A DNA stretch of 64,000 bases from Bradyrhizobium sp. CB1650 (GCF_029761915.1 NZ_CP121695.1:8585501-8649500); one strand, 5' to 3'. Counted from the stretch's first letter, positions 43,446 to 53,007 are shown. Numbers and translations: made by a program. Notes: generated from the sequence alone by a model not told the origin.

Positions 43446-44906
43446 TCACACCGCGCCCGTCATGAAGACGGCGAGCGCGTCGCGATCCGCCGCAGGCATG
43501 GTCAGGCCGAGCTTGGAGCGGCGCCACAGGATGTCGTCGGGGAAGCGCGCCCATTCTTGGCTCATCAGATGGCGCACCTCCGCAGCCGTAAGCTCAGGAC
43601 CGAAGGCGGGACCGAGTTCGTCGCGGCTCTTGGCTTCGCCGAGCACCGCCGGCAATCGCGTGCCATAGGCCGCAACCAGCCGCTGCGCCTGCGGCTCCGA
43701 GAGAAACCGCCAGCGGTCGCGCACGATATCGACCTCGGTATCGAAGCGGTTCCAGGCAAAGTCTCCACCCGGTAGTGCTGCGCCGGCCGTCCAACGCGGC
43801 GACATCGGGTAGAACGGCGTCAGCTTCGTCACCGCCCGCTCCGCGCGCAGCCGCGAGGTGGTGACATCGCCGCCGAATATCGTGATCAGCGGCGCCTTGC
43901 GGCGGCGCGCGTGGAACAGCGTCGTCCCGTCGCGTCCCCGCACTGAGGCCAGCGTCAGGTTGACTCCGGAGATCGTTCGCACCACGTCGGTCGGCGCGAC
44001 TCGCTCGCGGAAATAGCGGCTTGCAGCCTCGCACAGATAGGCGACGTCGGCGCCTTGTATCGCCACGATCGCCGGATCGCCAATGAAGTCGTGTGTGACC
44101 GTGCCGATCAGCGTGAACTCGCGTTCGAAGGGGCTCGCGAAGATCAGCCGGCGATCGCTGTTCTGGAAGACATAGACGTTGTCGGATTCGAACAGCCGCG
44201 GCACGACGATCTGGCTCATCTGCATCGCCGTCATGGGGGGCGACGGCTGGCGCAGCACGGTCTCCGCAACCGTCGGCGTCCAGCCGCCGCTCGCATTGGC
44301 GAGCGCGCGGGCGGTGATGACCCGGCGATGGCCGCGGTCGACCACCGCGACCCGCCAGATGTCGGTCCTGTCGGCACGCACGCAACGCGCGCCGGTCCGG
44401 ATCACAGCGCCGCGCTCGGCTGCATCCAGCGCCGTGAGCGCCACCAGCCTGGAATCATCGACCAGGCAGTCGGAATAATCGAAGGCGGTGCCGAACGGAC
44501 GCTTCAGTGCGTCACCGACGGGATGGTGGGTGATGTCGAGGGTCGTCGATGGCGGCAGCCCGCCGCGATCGGCAAGGCTGTCATACAGGAACAGGCCGGC
44601 GCGCAGCAGCCAGTGCGGACGCTCGTCGGAATGTGCCGGGATCACGAAGCGCATCGGCCGGACCAGGTGCGGCGCAATGGACAGCCAGATCCTGCGCTCG
44701 GCCAGCGCCCGGCGCACACGCCAGAAACCCCGACGTTCCAGCACCGACAAATCGCCGTGGATCAGCCGCGGCGTCGCCGACGATGCGGCGCCGCCCAGAT
44801 CGCCCTGCTCGAACAGGATGACGCGCAGTCTGCGGCCGGCAGCATCGCGCGCGATACTGACACCATTCAGGCCACCGCCGATGATCGCGAGGTCGTAATC
44901 CGCCAT
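43446..44906 (-). CDS. glpD: Glycerol-3-phosphate dehydrogenase (FAD, membrane-associated)
   Basis: 486 residues from the ATG at 44906 (MADYDLAIIGGGLNGVSIAR). FAD-binding GGGLNGVSIARDAAGRRLRV, SSATPRLIHGDLSVLER and DVVRTISGVNLTLASVRGRD are GlpD blocks. It oxidises glycerol-3-phosphate to dihydroxyacetone phosphate and passes electrons to quinone at the inner membrane. Length is at the low end of the family (about 500). Upstream in-frame codons to 44984 overlap the end of the adjacent GGDEF-EAL frame region and are excluded. No glpK or glpR is nearby. Confidence 0.92.
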   Translation of the reverse strand: MADYDLAIIGGGLNGVSIARDAAGRRLRVILFEQGDLGGAASSATPRLIHGDLSVLERRGFWRVRRALAERRIWLSIAPHLVRPMRFVIPAHSDERPHWLLRAGLFLYDSLADRGGLPPSTTLDITHHPVGDALKRPFGTAFDYSDCLVDDSRLVALTALDAAERGAVIRTGARCVRADRTDIWRVAVVDRGHRRVITARALANASGGWTPTVAETVLRQPSPPMTAMQMSQIVVPRLFESDNVYVFQNSDRRLIFASPFEREFTLIGTVTHDFIGDPAIVAIQGADVAYLCEAASRYFRERVAPTDVVRTISGVNLTLASVRGRDGTTLFHARRRKAPLITIFGGDVTTSRLRAERAVTKLTPFYPMSPRWTAGAALPGGDFAWNRFDTEVDIVRDRWRFLSEPQAQRLVAAYGTRLPAVLGEAKSRDELGPAFGPELTAAEVRHLMSQEWARFPDDILWRRSKLGLTMPAADRDALAVFMTGAV

Positions 44907-44946
44907 GAAGCCGTCGAGAGGGAGCGAAGCAAGCGTCCGCTCACCA

Positions 44947-47631
44947 CTATCCGGTCTTGAGCGCAAGCTCCATTGTCTCGGCACGTCCGATCAGGCCGGC
45001 ATACTGCTCGATCGGCTTGGGCTTGCCGAGCAGATAGCCCTGCACGCCGTCGCATCCCTCCTTGGCGAGGAAGGCGAGTTGGTCGATGGTCTCGACGCCT
45101 TCGGCGATGATCGACATTTCGAGGCCGTGGCCAAGATCGATCACGGCGCGGACGATCGCCGCCGATTGCGGGTTGCGGCCGAGGTTGATGACGAAGGCGC
45201 GGTCGATCTTGATCTTGTCGAACGGGAACGCCTGGAGATAGCTCAGCGAGGAGTAGCCGCTGCCGAAATCGTCCATGGAGATGCGCACGCCGAGCGCCTT
45301 CAGCCGACGCAGCAGCGCCAGGCCGCGGTCGAAATCCTCGATCAACACGCCCTCGGTAATTTCGAGCTCTAGGCGGCCGGGCGCCAGACCCGTCTCGAGC
45401 AGAATGGAATGGACGAGCCCGACCACGTCGCCGTGCATGAACTGCGCCGGCGACAGGTTGACTGCGACCTGAAGCGGCTTCGGCCATGACGCCGCCTCGC
45501 GACAGACCTCGCGCAGGATCCATTCGCCCATCTCGACGATCAGGCCGCTTTCCTCCGCGATCGGGATGAATTCGGCCGGCGAGACCTGACCCCGCACCGG
45601 ATGCTGCCATCGCGCCAGCGCCTCGAATCCGATGATCTCGGTCTCGGCAACGCTGTTCCCCGCGATCCCCTGCGGCTGGAACGCGAGCGACAGCTCTCCA
45701 TTCTTGATCGCCTTCGACAGGTCCTGGTGCAGCACGCGACGGTCGCGGATCTGCTGGTCCATCTCCGGCTGGTAGAGGCTGATCGAGCCGCGCGACTTCT
45801 GCTTGGCGCGGAACAGCGCCGCGCCGGCATTGGCGAGCAGCGAGGCGCCGTCCGCGCCATTGTGCGGGAAGATCGACATGCCCGTGGTGACGCCGGCGCG
45901 GACCGCGCGGCCGTCGATCTGGAATTCCTGGGCCAGGGCGTCGCCGAGCTGCTGCGCCAATGCAAGGCCCGTGTCCGGCTGCTTGCCGTCGATGATCAGG
46001 CCGAACTCGTCGCCGGACAGGCGCGCCACCACGCCGCCGCGCGCCGCATCCTGCAGCCGCTGCGCCACCTCGATCAGGAGCTTGTCGCCGAGCGCATGGC
46101 CGAAGACGTCGTTGACCTCCTTCAGCCCGTCGAGGTCGACGCAGAGCACGGCGAACTCCTCGCCGGTGCCCTCGCAGGCCTCGATCATCTGGGTCAGTGC
46201 CTGAAGGAACGCGGCGCGGTTCGGCAGGTCGGTGAGGCCGTCGTGATAGGCCATATGCGCCATCCGCGACTCGGTCTGGCGGCGGTCGGTGACGTCTTCG
46301 TGGGTCTTGATCAAATATTGCGGGTCGCCGGAATCATTGAGCACGGTGGCGCGGCGGGTCAGGAACAGCCGCAGGCCGTCCTTGGTGGAAATCGGATGCT
46401 CCTCGGTGATCATCCCCCGCTTCTTGATCGCCGCCTCGTCGCGCGCGATGATCAACTTCGCCTCTTTGGCGTTGAAGATGTCGGCTGCGGTCAGGCCCGT
46501 AGCTTCCTCGCGCTTGCGGTTGAGGATCGTTTCCGCGCTCCGATTGGCGAGCAGGTAGCGGCCGTCCTTGACCTGCTCCACGATCAGCGCCACCGGAATG
46601 TTGTCGACCACGAGCTCGAGGAACTTCTTGGTGCTCTCCAGCTCCTGCGACAGCGAGCGCCGGTCGGTAACATCCTCGAACACCACCAGCAGGAATCCGG
46701 GCTGATTGCTCTCGTTGCGGACCACGATCCGGATCGAGGCGACCATGCGTCGCGCCGAACCGCGCTCGACCTCGAACTGGTTGCGGTACTGTCCGTCGCT
46801 GGCCTCGAGTGCTGCCCGGTCGGTCGCTTCGATACTGGCTGCCGAGGCGGGCGCGAACAGCTCGCGCGCATTCTTGCCGACGACGTAGTCCCGCGAGAAG
46901 CCCCAGAACCGCTCATAGGCGCTGTTGGCGAAGATGTAGCGGCCGTCCTCGATGTTCTTCGCGGCCACGCAGGCCGGCACGTTGTCCAGCACCGATTCCA
47001 GGAACTGCTTGGTGGAGGCGAGCTGGCGCGACAGCTTGCGCTGCTCGCTGACGTCGAGATGGGTGGCCACCGAGCCGCCGTTCGGCAGCACGAAATATTT
47101 CACGAGGATGGCGCGCCCGTCCGGCAGTTCGGTGATCAGGCCGTTGGGGCTGGACGCCTTGTCGTAGAACTCGTCGTCGGAGACACCAAGGACCCCGCGG
47201 TCACGCCGCAGCTTGAGGATGTCGTGCCCGGTCATGTTGGCCCAGAGGTCCGAGCGCGTCAGGCCGTAGATCTCCAGATAGCGGTCGTTGCAGAAGATGA
47301 TGCGCTGCTGAGCATCCGTCATCACCACGCCCTGGTTGAGATTGTTCATGGCGGAGGAGACGAAGGCGTTGCGGCGCAACTGCGAGCGCTTGGCCCGGCG
47401 CAGCGCGGAATGGATCCACAGCACGATCGCGGCCAGGAAGGAGCAGACGGCAATGCCCCCAATCAGGACCTCCCAGACGACGCTGGGATCGAGCCTGCCG
47501 ATATAGCTCGGCGGGGCGAATTGGTCGGACAGCGCAAAGGCGCGCGCAGGGGCGGCCGCGCAGGCCAGACACACCACGGTCTGCACAGGAATCAGAATCG
47601 TGCTGCCCGCGTGCCAGTTCTTGTCAGCCAT
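44947..47631 (-). CDS. Membrane PAS-PAS-PAS-GGDEF-EAL cyclic-di-GMP protein
   Basis: 894 residues. Helices at about 12-33 and 52-75; PAS domains near 90-200, 210-325 and 335-452; GGDEF near 458-620; EAL near 635-885. The GGDEF motif reads SGDEF (539-543) and the usual inhibitory-site R-x-x-D is R-x-x-V, so cyclase activity is doubtful or altered. The EAL side keeps EAL (670-672), NLS, ELEITE, MDDFGSGYSSL, KID and AEGVE, as needed for phosphodiesterase activity. Probably breaks down cyclic di-GMP in response to signals sensed by the PAS domains. Divergent from the LhgO-like gene. Confidence 0.92.
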   Translation of the reverse strand: MADKNWHAGSTILIPVQTVVCLACAAAPARAFALSDQFAPPSYIGRLDPSVVWEVLIGGIAVCSFLAAIVLWIHSALRRAKRSQLRRNAFVSSAMNNLNQGVVMTDAQQRIIFCNDRYLEIYGLTRSDLWANMTGHDILKLRRDRGVLGVSDDEFYDKASSPNGLITELPDGRAILVKYFVLPNGGSVATHLDVSEQRKLSRQLASTKQFLESVLDNVPACVAAKNIEDGRYIFANSAYERFWGFSRDYVVGKNARELFAPASAASIEATDRAALEASDGQYRNQFEVERGSARRMVASIRIVVRNESNQPGFLLVVFEDVTDRRSLSQELESTKKFLELVVDNIPVALIVEQVKDGRYLLANRSAETILNRKREEATGLTAADIFNAKEAKLIIARDEAAIKKRGMITEEHPISTKDGLRLFLTRRATVLNDSGDPQYLIKTHEDVTDRRQTESRMAHMAYHDGLTDLPNRAAFLQALTQMIEACEGTGEEFAVLCVDLDGLKEVNDVFGHALGDKLLIEVAQRLQDAARGGVVARLSGDEFGLIIDGKQPDTGLALAQQLGDALAQEFQIDGRAVRAGVTTGMSIFPHNGADGASLLANAGAALFRAKQKSRGSISLYQPEMDQQIRDRRVLHQDLSKAIKNGELSLAFQPQGIAGNSVAETEIIGFEALARWQHPVRGQVSPAEFIPIAEESGLIVEMGEWILREVCREAASWPKPLQVAVNLSPAQFMHGDVVGLVHSILLETGLAPGRLELEITEGVLIEDFDRGLALLRRLKALGVRISMDDFGSGYSSLSYLQAFPFDKIKIDRAFVINLGRNPQSAAIVRAVIDLGHGLEMSIIAEGVETIDQLAFLAKEGCDGVQGYLLGKPKPIEQYAGLIGRAETMELALKTG

Positions 47632-47842
47632 CAGCCACCCGCGATTTCGACTGCGGATTGTCTGGCTTCACGGGTTTGGATCGGGTAAACGCCTGTACGC
47701 TCGACAGAAAAATGTGACGTGAAATACGGCAATTGCCCTGACATGATAAATGCTTCCTTAACGGAAGGCGGCCCTGAGGCCTGTTTTCCAGGCAAACAGG
47801 CCCTCGCGCCATCGGCGCTTCCAGTAAAAGCCCCGCACAACC

Positions 47843-48946
47843 ATGGATAGGGTCGACTGCGTCGTCATCGGAGCGGGCGTCGTCGGGCTCGCGGTCGCCC
47901 GGCAGCTCGCCCAGGCCGGGCGCGAGGTGATCGTGCTCGAGGAGGCGGAAGCCATCGGCACCGTCACGTCCTCGCGCAACAGCGAAGTCATCCATGCCGG
48001 CATCTACTATCGCGCCGGGAGCTGGATGGCCCGCATGTGCGTCGGCGGGAAGCATGCGCTCTATCGCTACTGCGCCGAGCGCGGCATCCCGCACAAGAAC
48101 TGCGGCAAGCTGATCGTTGCGACCACCCCGAAAGAAACTGAGAAGCTGCAATCAATCAAGGCGCACGCCGAAGCCAACGGCGTCCTCGACATGCAATTGC
48201 TCTCAGGTGAAGCCGCCCGCGCACTCGAGCCGGCGCTCGCCTGCGACGCCGCGCTGCTCTCGCCTTCGACGGGCATCATCGACAGCCACGCCTACATGCT
48301 CTCACTGCGAGGCGAGGCCGAGGCGGCCGGCGCGGCCTTTGCGTTTCACACGCCGCTGATCCGGGCCAAGGCCTCGGGTGGTGTCATCGAGATCGATGCC
48401 GGCGGCGAGGCGCCGATGACGCTGCAATGCGCCCTGCTCGTCAACGCCGCCGGGCTCGCGGCCACCACGGTCGCGCGTCATATCGACGGCATGCCGCTGG
48501 AACGGATTCCGCCGGCCTATCTCGCCAAGGGAAATTACTTTAGCTGCAGCGTCAGGGCGCCGTTCTCGCACCTGATCTATCCGGTGCCCGAGCCCGGCGG
48601 ACTCGGCGTGCATTTGACGCTGGACATGGCAGGCCAGGCGCGATTCGGTCCGGACGTCGAATGGATCGAGACGATCGACTACGCGGTCGACCCGTCGCGC
48701 GCCGAGCGCTTCTATCCGGCCATTCGCAAATATTGGCCGACGCTGCCCGACGGCGCGTTGATGCCGAGCTATTCGGGCATCCGCCCGAAGATCGTGCCGC
48801 CGGCGGTCGCCACGCAGGATTTCCTGATGCAGGGCCCGCGCGATCACGGCGTCGAAGGGCTGATCAATCTGTTCGGCATCGAGTCGCCGGGATTGACGTC
48901 ATCGCTTGCGATCGCGGATCACGTCGCCGAACTCGCAGGAAGCTAA
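47843..48946 (+). CDS. lhgO: FAD-dependent oxidoreductase, L-2-hydroxyglutarate oxidase-like
   Basis: 367 residues. N-terminal FAD motif [20 protein letters not shown] and [20 protein letters not shown], the latter typical of LhgO/YgaF, which oxidises L-2-hydroxyglutarate to 2-oxoglutarate. [20 protein letters not shown] and [11 protein letters not shown] also fit. FAD-dependent glycine/sarcosine-oxidase-fold enzyme; the exact substrate is probable rather than certain. Single gene with its own promoter region of 211 bases shared with the divergent GGDEF-EAL gene. Confidence 0.8.
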   Translation: MDRVDCVVIGAGVVGLAVARQLAQAGREVIVLEEAEAIGTVTSSRNSEVIHAGIYYRAGSWMARMCVGGKHALYRYCAERGIPHKNCGKLIVATTPKETEKLQSIKAHAEANGVLDMQLLSGEAARALEPALACDAALLSPSTGIIDSHAYMLSLRGEAEAAGAAFAFHTPLIRAKASGGVIEIDAGGEAPMTLQCALLVNAAGLAATTVARHIDGMPLERIPPAYLAKGNYFSCSVRAPFSHLIYPVPEPGGLGVHLTLDMAGQARFGPDVEWIETIDYAVDPSRAERFYPAIRKYWPTLPDGALMPSYSGIRPKIVPPAVATQDFLMQGPRDHGVEGLINLFGIESPGLTSSLAIADHVAELAGS

Positions 48947-49054
48947 GTCCCGCGCAATGATGACTGCGCGGTGCCTCGCTGCAGGGACGAGCGCAATCGC
49001 TCTCATCCCTGCATGAAAGGATACGATCAACTCTACGCTGTGTACGGGGGGTTA

Positions 49055-49240
49055 CTAGTGAAGCGTGTCGTCCGAGTTGTGCTTCAACCGCTCGATCTGG
49101 TCCTTGACCATCAGCTTCCGGCGCTTCAACTCAACAATTTGCAGGTCGTCTGTTGAAAGGTGCACGAGTGCTTCGTGCAATTCGTTTTCGAGAAGTTTGT
49201 GTTTCCGCTCCAATTCAACCAGATGTGCCTGAATTGTCAT
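49055..49240 (-). CDS. DUF465 (YdcH-like) small helical protein, copy 1
   Basis: 61 residues, MTIQAHLVELERKHKLLENE, a helical hairpin with IVELKRRKLMVKDQIERLKH at the end. DUF465 proteins are short coiled-coil peptides widespread in proteobacteria; function unknown. A strong ribosome site GAGGAGG-type sequence (complement of CCTCCTC at 49248-49254) precedes the ATG. A second DUF465 gene lies 332 bases away in the opposite orientation. Confidence 0.85.
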   Translation of the reverse strand: MTIQAHLVELERKHKLLENELHEALVHLSTDDLQIVELKRRKLMVKDQIERLKHNSDDTLH

Positions 49241-49571
49241 TCGAAACCTCCTCGGTAGGGTTGAACCTTAGGATTCGATCCGGACGGCGAAGTGTACATC
49301 ACCGATTCGTCCTGTCGATGGTTATCCGTTGTCGCACCGTCATTTTTGAAAATTCATATGTAATGAAGCGTGAGTAAGGAACCGCCCGGGAAAAACCCGT
49401 GATATCAATGTGCTCGTAGAACGCCGCAGCGATCCGCTGCATGATGTTGCAAGAGAACGGTGAGTGACGGCCGGAGATCGCTTGCGATCGCGCCGCGCAA
49501 GGACGATAATTTCCACAGGACGTCCACAGCCTTGTCTCAGAGCCCATCGGGTTTTTCGGCCACCGCAGATC
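49241..49571. other. Intergenic, 331 bases between two divergent DUF465 genes
   Basis: Lower in GC than average, with an AT-rich stretch at about 49345-49375 (TTTTTGAAAATTCATATG). Likely holds the promoters of both small genes. No repeat or RNA gene recognised. Confidence 0.4.
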
Positions 49572-49778
49572 ATGACCAAAGAAGACGAGCGCGAGCTCGA
49601 AGCCGAGCTCGCCCGGTTGCAGCAGGAACACCGAGATCTCGATGCGGCGATCGATGCACTGCATCAATCGCCCGCCCCCGACCTGTTGCGGTTGCAGCGC
49701 CTGAAGAAGCGCAAGCTGTTGTTGCGCGACCGGATCGCGTTCATCGAAGACCAGATCACGCCCGACATCATCGCCTGA
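49572..49778 (+). CDS. DUF465 (YdcH-like) small helical protein, copy 2
   Basis: 68 residues from MTKEDERELEAELARLQQEH, ending LLRLQRLKKRKLLLRDRIAF then IEDQITPDIIA. The K-K-R-K-L-x-x-R-D-x-I end matches the L-K-R-R-K-L-M-V-K-D-Q-I of copy 1. A highly charged two-helix coiled coil; cytosolic. Function unknown. The frame runs upstream, but the chosen ATG fits the family length. Confidence 0.8.
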   Translation: MTKEDERELEAELARLQQEHRDLDAAIDALHQSPAPDLLRLQRLKKRKLLLRDRIAFIEDQITPDIIA

Positions 49779-49902
49779 TCGCGACGCGCCTTTCGTGACG
49801 GCCGGCGTTCGAAAGTGTCGGCCTGTCTGCGAACAAATGTCTCCGGACGCATGTCCCCGAACAGCTATCCCCGAGCGATTGGCGCGCGGCACGGGATTCC
49901 GC

Positions 49903-49931
49903 TTGACTCATTGTGAACAAAAAGAGAACAT
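49903..49931 (+). promoter_or_regulatory. Promoter with an embedded LexA (SOS) box
   Basis: GAACAAAAAGAGAAC at 49915-49929 is GAAC-N7-GAAC, the alphaproteobacterial LexA box (complement of GTTC-N7-GTTC). It lies between a TTGACT -35 element (49903-49908) and the -10 position, the classic arrangement for SOS genes in this class, and 33 bases upstream of the ATG at 49963. Confidence 0.7.
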
Positions 49932-49962
49932 TCAAGGGCCCAACCGCCCCCAGGAAACGCCC

Positions 49963-50178
49963 ATGTCAGCCCCCCTCTTCGACAACAGTCACTATGAACA
50001 AGCCTGCTATCAGGCGATCGCGATGTGTGATGGCAACATGCGCAGCACCATCAAGGCGCTGATCATGGCCAACGAATATCTGGAGGCGGAGCTCGAGGAA
50101 TTGCAGGCGGCGATTTCGGCCGGCTGCATCCCCGAGACCTCGCGCGGCGAGATGCGGGGCAAGAGCAGCGCCGCCTGA
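49963..50178 (+). CDS. 71-residue protein predicted to be SOS-induced
   Basis: MSAPLFDNSHYEQACYQAIA opens the protein; the central part is a helix-rich region with MRSTIKALIMANEYLEAELE and the tail is GEMRGKSSAA. No membrane segment or signal, three Cys. I do not recognise a characterised family, though it looks like a conserved small protein of Bradyrhizobium and relatives. The upstream LexA box predicts repression by LexA and induction by DNA damage. Ribosome site CCCAGGAAA nine bases before the ATG. The frame upstream of 49963 overlaps the promoter and is excluded. Confidence 0.7.
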   Translation: MSAPLFDNSHYEQACYQAIAMCDGNMRSTIKALIMANEYLEAELEELQAAISAGCIPETSRGEMRGKSSAA

Positions 50179-50183
50179 GTTAT

Positions 50184-50299
50184 AAAGCGCGATGAGGTGA
50201 TCATCGCGCTTTAGGTTGTTGTTTGAGCATGATCTCCGCCCAAACGCGTCCCGCGTCTATCGCGAGGGAAAACCGGTCCACACGTCCCGGATCATGCTC
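50184..50299. repeat. Composite extragenic palindrome (AAAGCGC hairpin plus GAGCATGATC hairpin)
   Basis: AAAGCGCGATGA-GGTGA-TCATCGCGCTTT is a perfect 12-base-pair stem (50184-50212), followed by GAGCATGATC ... GATCATGCTC (50225-50299) with an extra CCAAACGCGTCCCGCGTC-type insertion compared with the copy at 10447. Same two-hairpin design as 10409-10491. It starts five bases after the stop of the 71-residue gene. Confidence 0.85.
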
Positions 50300-50318
50300 T
50301 GCCACCCGGAGCAACGCC

Positions 50319-50570
50319 ATGTCGGATGTCACCTACTATGTTGCAATGCCCTTCCTGATCGACGTCGACGGATCGCTGGTCGCGGGCACCGCGGAGGAAT
50401 GCCAGAATTCGGCGGCCGCCCTGCGGCGCGCCGAGATCCTGGCGCGCGGTGCCGGCCACATCGGCGCGATCGCATTCAGCCGCAGCGGCGATCCCATGAC
50501 CGGCGAGTTCGGCGACGCCAAGCTGCTGCGCAAATTCGGCAACGTGCCGGAAGACCTCGGCGCACTCTAG
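50319..50570 (+). CDS. 83-residue hypothetical protein
   Basis: MSDVTYYVAMPFLIDVDGSL opens it, with CCGGAGC eight bases before the ATG at 50319. The middle part (SAAALRRAEILARGAGHIGA then IAFSRSGDPMTGEFGDAKLL) suggests a compact alpha/beta fold. No signal or membrane segment. It is common as an uncharacterised small protein in rhizobia as far as I recall; no role assigned. Convergent with the diguanylate cyclase, whose stop is two bases from its own. Confidence 0.7.
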   Translation: MSDVTYYVAMPFLIDVDGSLVAGTAEECQNSAAALRRAEILARGAGHIGAIAFSRSGDPMTGEFGDAKLLRKFGNVPEDLGAL

Positions 50571-50571
50571 A

Positions 50572-51327
50572 TCAACTGCCGGCCAGCCTGATCGGAGGCT
50601 CGTGCCGGCGGTGCGCCTTGCGCACATACATCGCGGCATCGGCCTCTTCCAGCGCACGGCCTGCGTCGGAGTGCGGTCCTAGCAGCGCGACGCCGGCGGA
50701 CGCACCCGCGTTCACACGCTGGCCGCGGAAGACGAAGGACAATTCGTCGATCGCCTGCTCGAAGGTCGCGGCCTTTGCCTTGGCGTCGGTCTCGCTGAGA
50801 TTCCACAGCAGCAGCGCAAATTCGTCGCCACCGAGACGGCCGACCACGTCGGACGCGCGCACCTGACGCATTAGTGTGCCGGCGATCACCTTGAGGACCT
50901 CGTCGCCCGCGGCGTGGCCGAAGGAGTCGTTGATCGGCTTCAGCCGGTCGACATCGAGTATGACCAGCGCGCCGCTGGCGCGGTAGCGCTTCATGTAGGC
51001 AATGGCGCGCTGGAGCTCGCGCTCGAAACCGCGCCGGTTGGGAATGTCGAGCAGGAAGTCCGTGTCGGCCGCTGCCTCGAGTTCCGCCACCCGCAGCAAG
51101 GCCTCCTTGAGCCTGGTCCGCAAGCTGCGGATCGTCGCCTTGACGCCGTCACCAGCCGGCGCGCGGCGCCGCGCCGGCCCAGCCGGACGCCTGGCCACCG
51201 TCCCGGACCGGCTGCCGCTGGTCTTTCGGCCCTTTTTGGCCTTCGCAGCGATGGCCCTTTTTGGTTTCTTCATGGGCATCCTGCTCAATGAAGGCTTGCG
51301 GGGATTCACCAAGACAGGATAGTGCAT
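50572..51327 (-). CDS. Diguanylate cyclase (GGDEF)
   Basis: 251 residues from the ATG at 51327, with AAGGAG six bases upstream. A basic, disordered N-terminus ([20 protein letters not shown]) and a short coiled coil ([17 protein letters not shown]) precede a GGDEF domain: [40 protein letters not shown] and [13 protein letters not shown]. An inhibitory-site motif R-A-S-D lies just before GGDEF. All catalytic residues are present, so it is expected to make cyclic di-GMP from GTP. Soluble, with no sensor domain. Confidence 0.9.
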   Translation of the reverse strand: MHYPVLVNPRKPSLSRMPMKKPKRAIAAKAKKGRKTSGSRSGTVARRPAGPARRRAPAGDGVKATIRSLRTRLKEALLRVAELEAAADTDFLLDIPNRRGFERELQRAIAYMKRYRASGALVILDVDRLKPINDSFGHAAGDEVLKVIAGTLMRQVRASDVVGRLGGDEFALLLWNLSETDAKAKAATFEQAIDELSFVFRGQRVNAGASAGVALLGPHSDAGRALEEADAAMYVRKAHRRHEPPIRLAGS

Positions 51328-51415
51328 TCCCTTCTCCTTGCCACCGCCTTGCGAGCCGCCGGCCGGAACCGATAGTCTGGCCTATGTTTCTGTATTCCCG
51401 AGCACAATTGACGTC

Positions 51416-51904
51416 ATGACCGCGCCGATCGCCATCATCATGGGAAGCCAATCGGACTGGGACACCATGCGGCATGCTGCCGACACGCTGGCGGCGCTCG
51501 GTGTTGCCTGCGAGAGCCACATCGTCTCGGCACATCGAACCCCGGATCGGCTGTTCGCCTTCGCCAAGGGCGCCAAGGCGGCAGGCTTCAAGGTCATCAT
51601 CGCCGGTGCCGGTGGTGCAGCCCATTTGCCCGGCATGGCGGCGGCGCTGACGGAACTCCCCGTCTTCGGCGTCCCCGTCGAATCCAAGACGCTCAAGGGC
51701 CTCGACTCGCTCTACTCGATCGTCCAGATGCCGGCGGGCATCCCGGTCGGCACCCTGGCCATCGGCAAGGCGGGCGCGATCAATGCGGCGCTGCTCGCGG
51801 CCGCCGTGCTGGCGTTGTCCGATCCGGCGCTGTCGACCCGCCTTGCCGCCTGGCGCAAGGCGCAGACCGAGGCGGTTGCCGAGCGCCCGGAGGACAAGGC
51901 GTGA
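51416..51904 (+). CDS. purE: N5-carboxyaminoimidazole ribonucleotide mutase
   Basis: 162 residues from the ATG at 51416. [20 protein letters not shown] with the class I PurE GSxSD motif, [20 protein letters not shown] with the catalytic His, and [19 protein letters not shown] are complete. It rearranges N5-CAIR to CAIR in purine synthesis. The stop overlaps the GTG start of purK by four bases, so the two are translationally coupled. Upstream in-frame codons to 51338 are not part of the family. Confidence 0.95.
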   Translation: MTAPIAIIMGSQSDWDTMRHAADTLAALGVACESHIVSAHRTPDRLFAFAKGAKAAGFKVIIAGAGGAAHLPGMAAALTELPVFGVPVESKTLKGLDSLYSIVQMPAGIPVGTLAIGKAGAINAALLAAAVLALSDPALSTRLAAWRKAQTEAVAERPEDKA

Positions 51905-53007
51905 CCGACACCAATCGGGTGAAGCTGAAGCCCGGCGACACCATCGGAATCCTCGGCGGCGGACAACTCGGCCGGATGCTGGCCATGGCCGCGGCACGGC
52001 TGGGCCTGCGCTGCCAAGTGTTCTCGCCCGATCCGGATTCGCCGGCTTTCGACGTCGTGCTGAACGCGACCTGCGCCGAATATGCCGATGTCGAGGCGCT
52101 GGAGCTGTTCGCCAGCGACGTCGACGTCATCACTTACGAATTCGAGAACGTGCCGGCCGCAGCCGCGATGGTGCTGGACGCGCGCCGCCCCGTGCTGCCG
52201 AACCGCAAGATCCTCGAGACCACGCAGGACCGGCTCGCCGAGAAGGATTTCGTGACGCGGCTCGGGATCGGCACGGCCCCCTATGCCGACGTCACCTCGG
52301 TCGCCTCGCTGCGCGAGGCCATCGTCAGGATCGGCCTGCCGGCGGTGCTGAAGACCCGTCGCTTCGGCTATGACGGCAAGGGCCAGGCCATTGTCCGCGA
52401 AGGCGACGACATCGCCAAGGTGTGGACCAGCCTCGGCACCAAACAGGCGATCCTGGAAGCCTTCGTGCCATTCGAGCGCGAGATCTCCGTGATCGCCGCG
52501 CGCTCGGCCGCGGGCCAGGTCGAATGCTTCGACGTGACCGAGAACGAGCACCGCGATCACATCCTGAAAGTGTCCCGCGCGCCGGCGTCGATTCCGGATT
52601 CGCTCGCGGATGAGGCACGCAGCGTCGCCAGCAGGATCGCGAGCGCGCTCGACTATGTCGGCGTTCTGGCGGTCGAGATGTTCGTGCTCGCCAACGGCAC
52701 CGGGCCAAAGGTGCTGGTCAACGAGATCGCCCCGCGCGTCCACAATTCTGGTCACTGGACGCTTGACGGTGCTTCGGTCTCGCAGTTCGAGCAGCACATC
52801 CGCGCCATCGCCGGCTGGCCGCTCGGCAAGCCGGTGCGCCATGGCGAGGTCGTCACCATGACCAATCTGATCGGCGACGAGATCAACGATTACGAGCAGT
52901 GGCTGACCGTCCCGGGCGCGACCGTCCACATCTACGGCAAGGGCACGCCGCGCCCCGGCCGCAAGATGGGCCACGTCACCGAGGTCCGGCCGGCACGAGG
53001 CAAGTGA
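51901..53007 (+). CDS. purK: N5-carboxyaminoimidazole ribonucleotide synthase
   Basis: 368 residues from a GTG that overlaps the purE stop. ATP-grasp enzyme: [20 protein letters not shown] at the start, [19 protein letters not shown] for ATP binding, [17 protein letters not shown] and [20 protein letters not shown] near the active site. It carboxylates AIR with bicarbonate and ATP to give N5-CAIR, the substrate of PurE. Cytosolic. Confidence 0.95.
   Translation: MTDTNRVKLKPGDTIGILGGGQLGRMLAMAAARLGLRCQVFSPDPDSPAFDVVLNATCAEYADVEALELFASDVDVITYEFENVPAAAAMVLDARRPVLPNRKILETTQDRLAEKDFVTRLGIGTAPYADVTSVASLREAIVRIGLPAVLKTRRFGYDGKGQAIVREGDDIAKVWTSLGTKQAILEAFVPFEREISVIAARSAAGQVECFDVTENEHRDHILKVSRAPASIPDSLADEARSVASRIASALDYVGVLAVEMFVLANGTGPKVLVNEIAPRVHNSGHWTLDGASVSQFEQHIRAIAGWPLGKPVRHGEVVTMTNLIGDEINDYEQWLTVPGATVHIYGKGTPRPGRKMGHVTEVRPARGK

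Noticed and set aside
45601..47688. A 695-codon plus-strand frame
   Set aside because: Antisense to the PAS-GGDEF-EAL gene, whose domains are unambiguous; the antisense translation has no recognisable motif.
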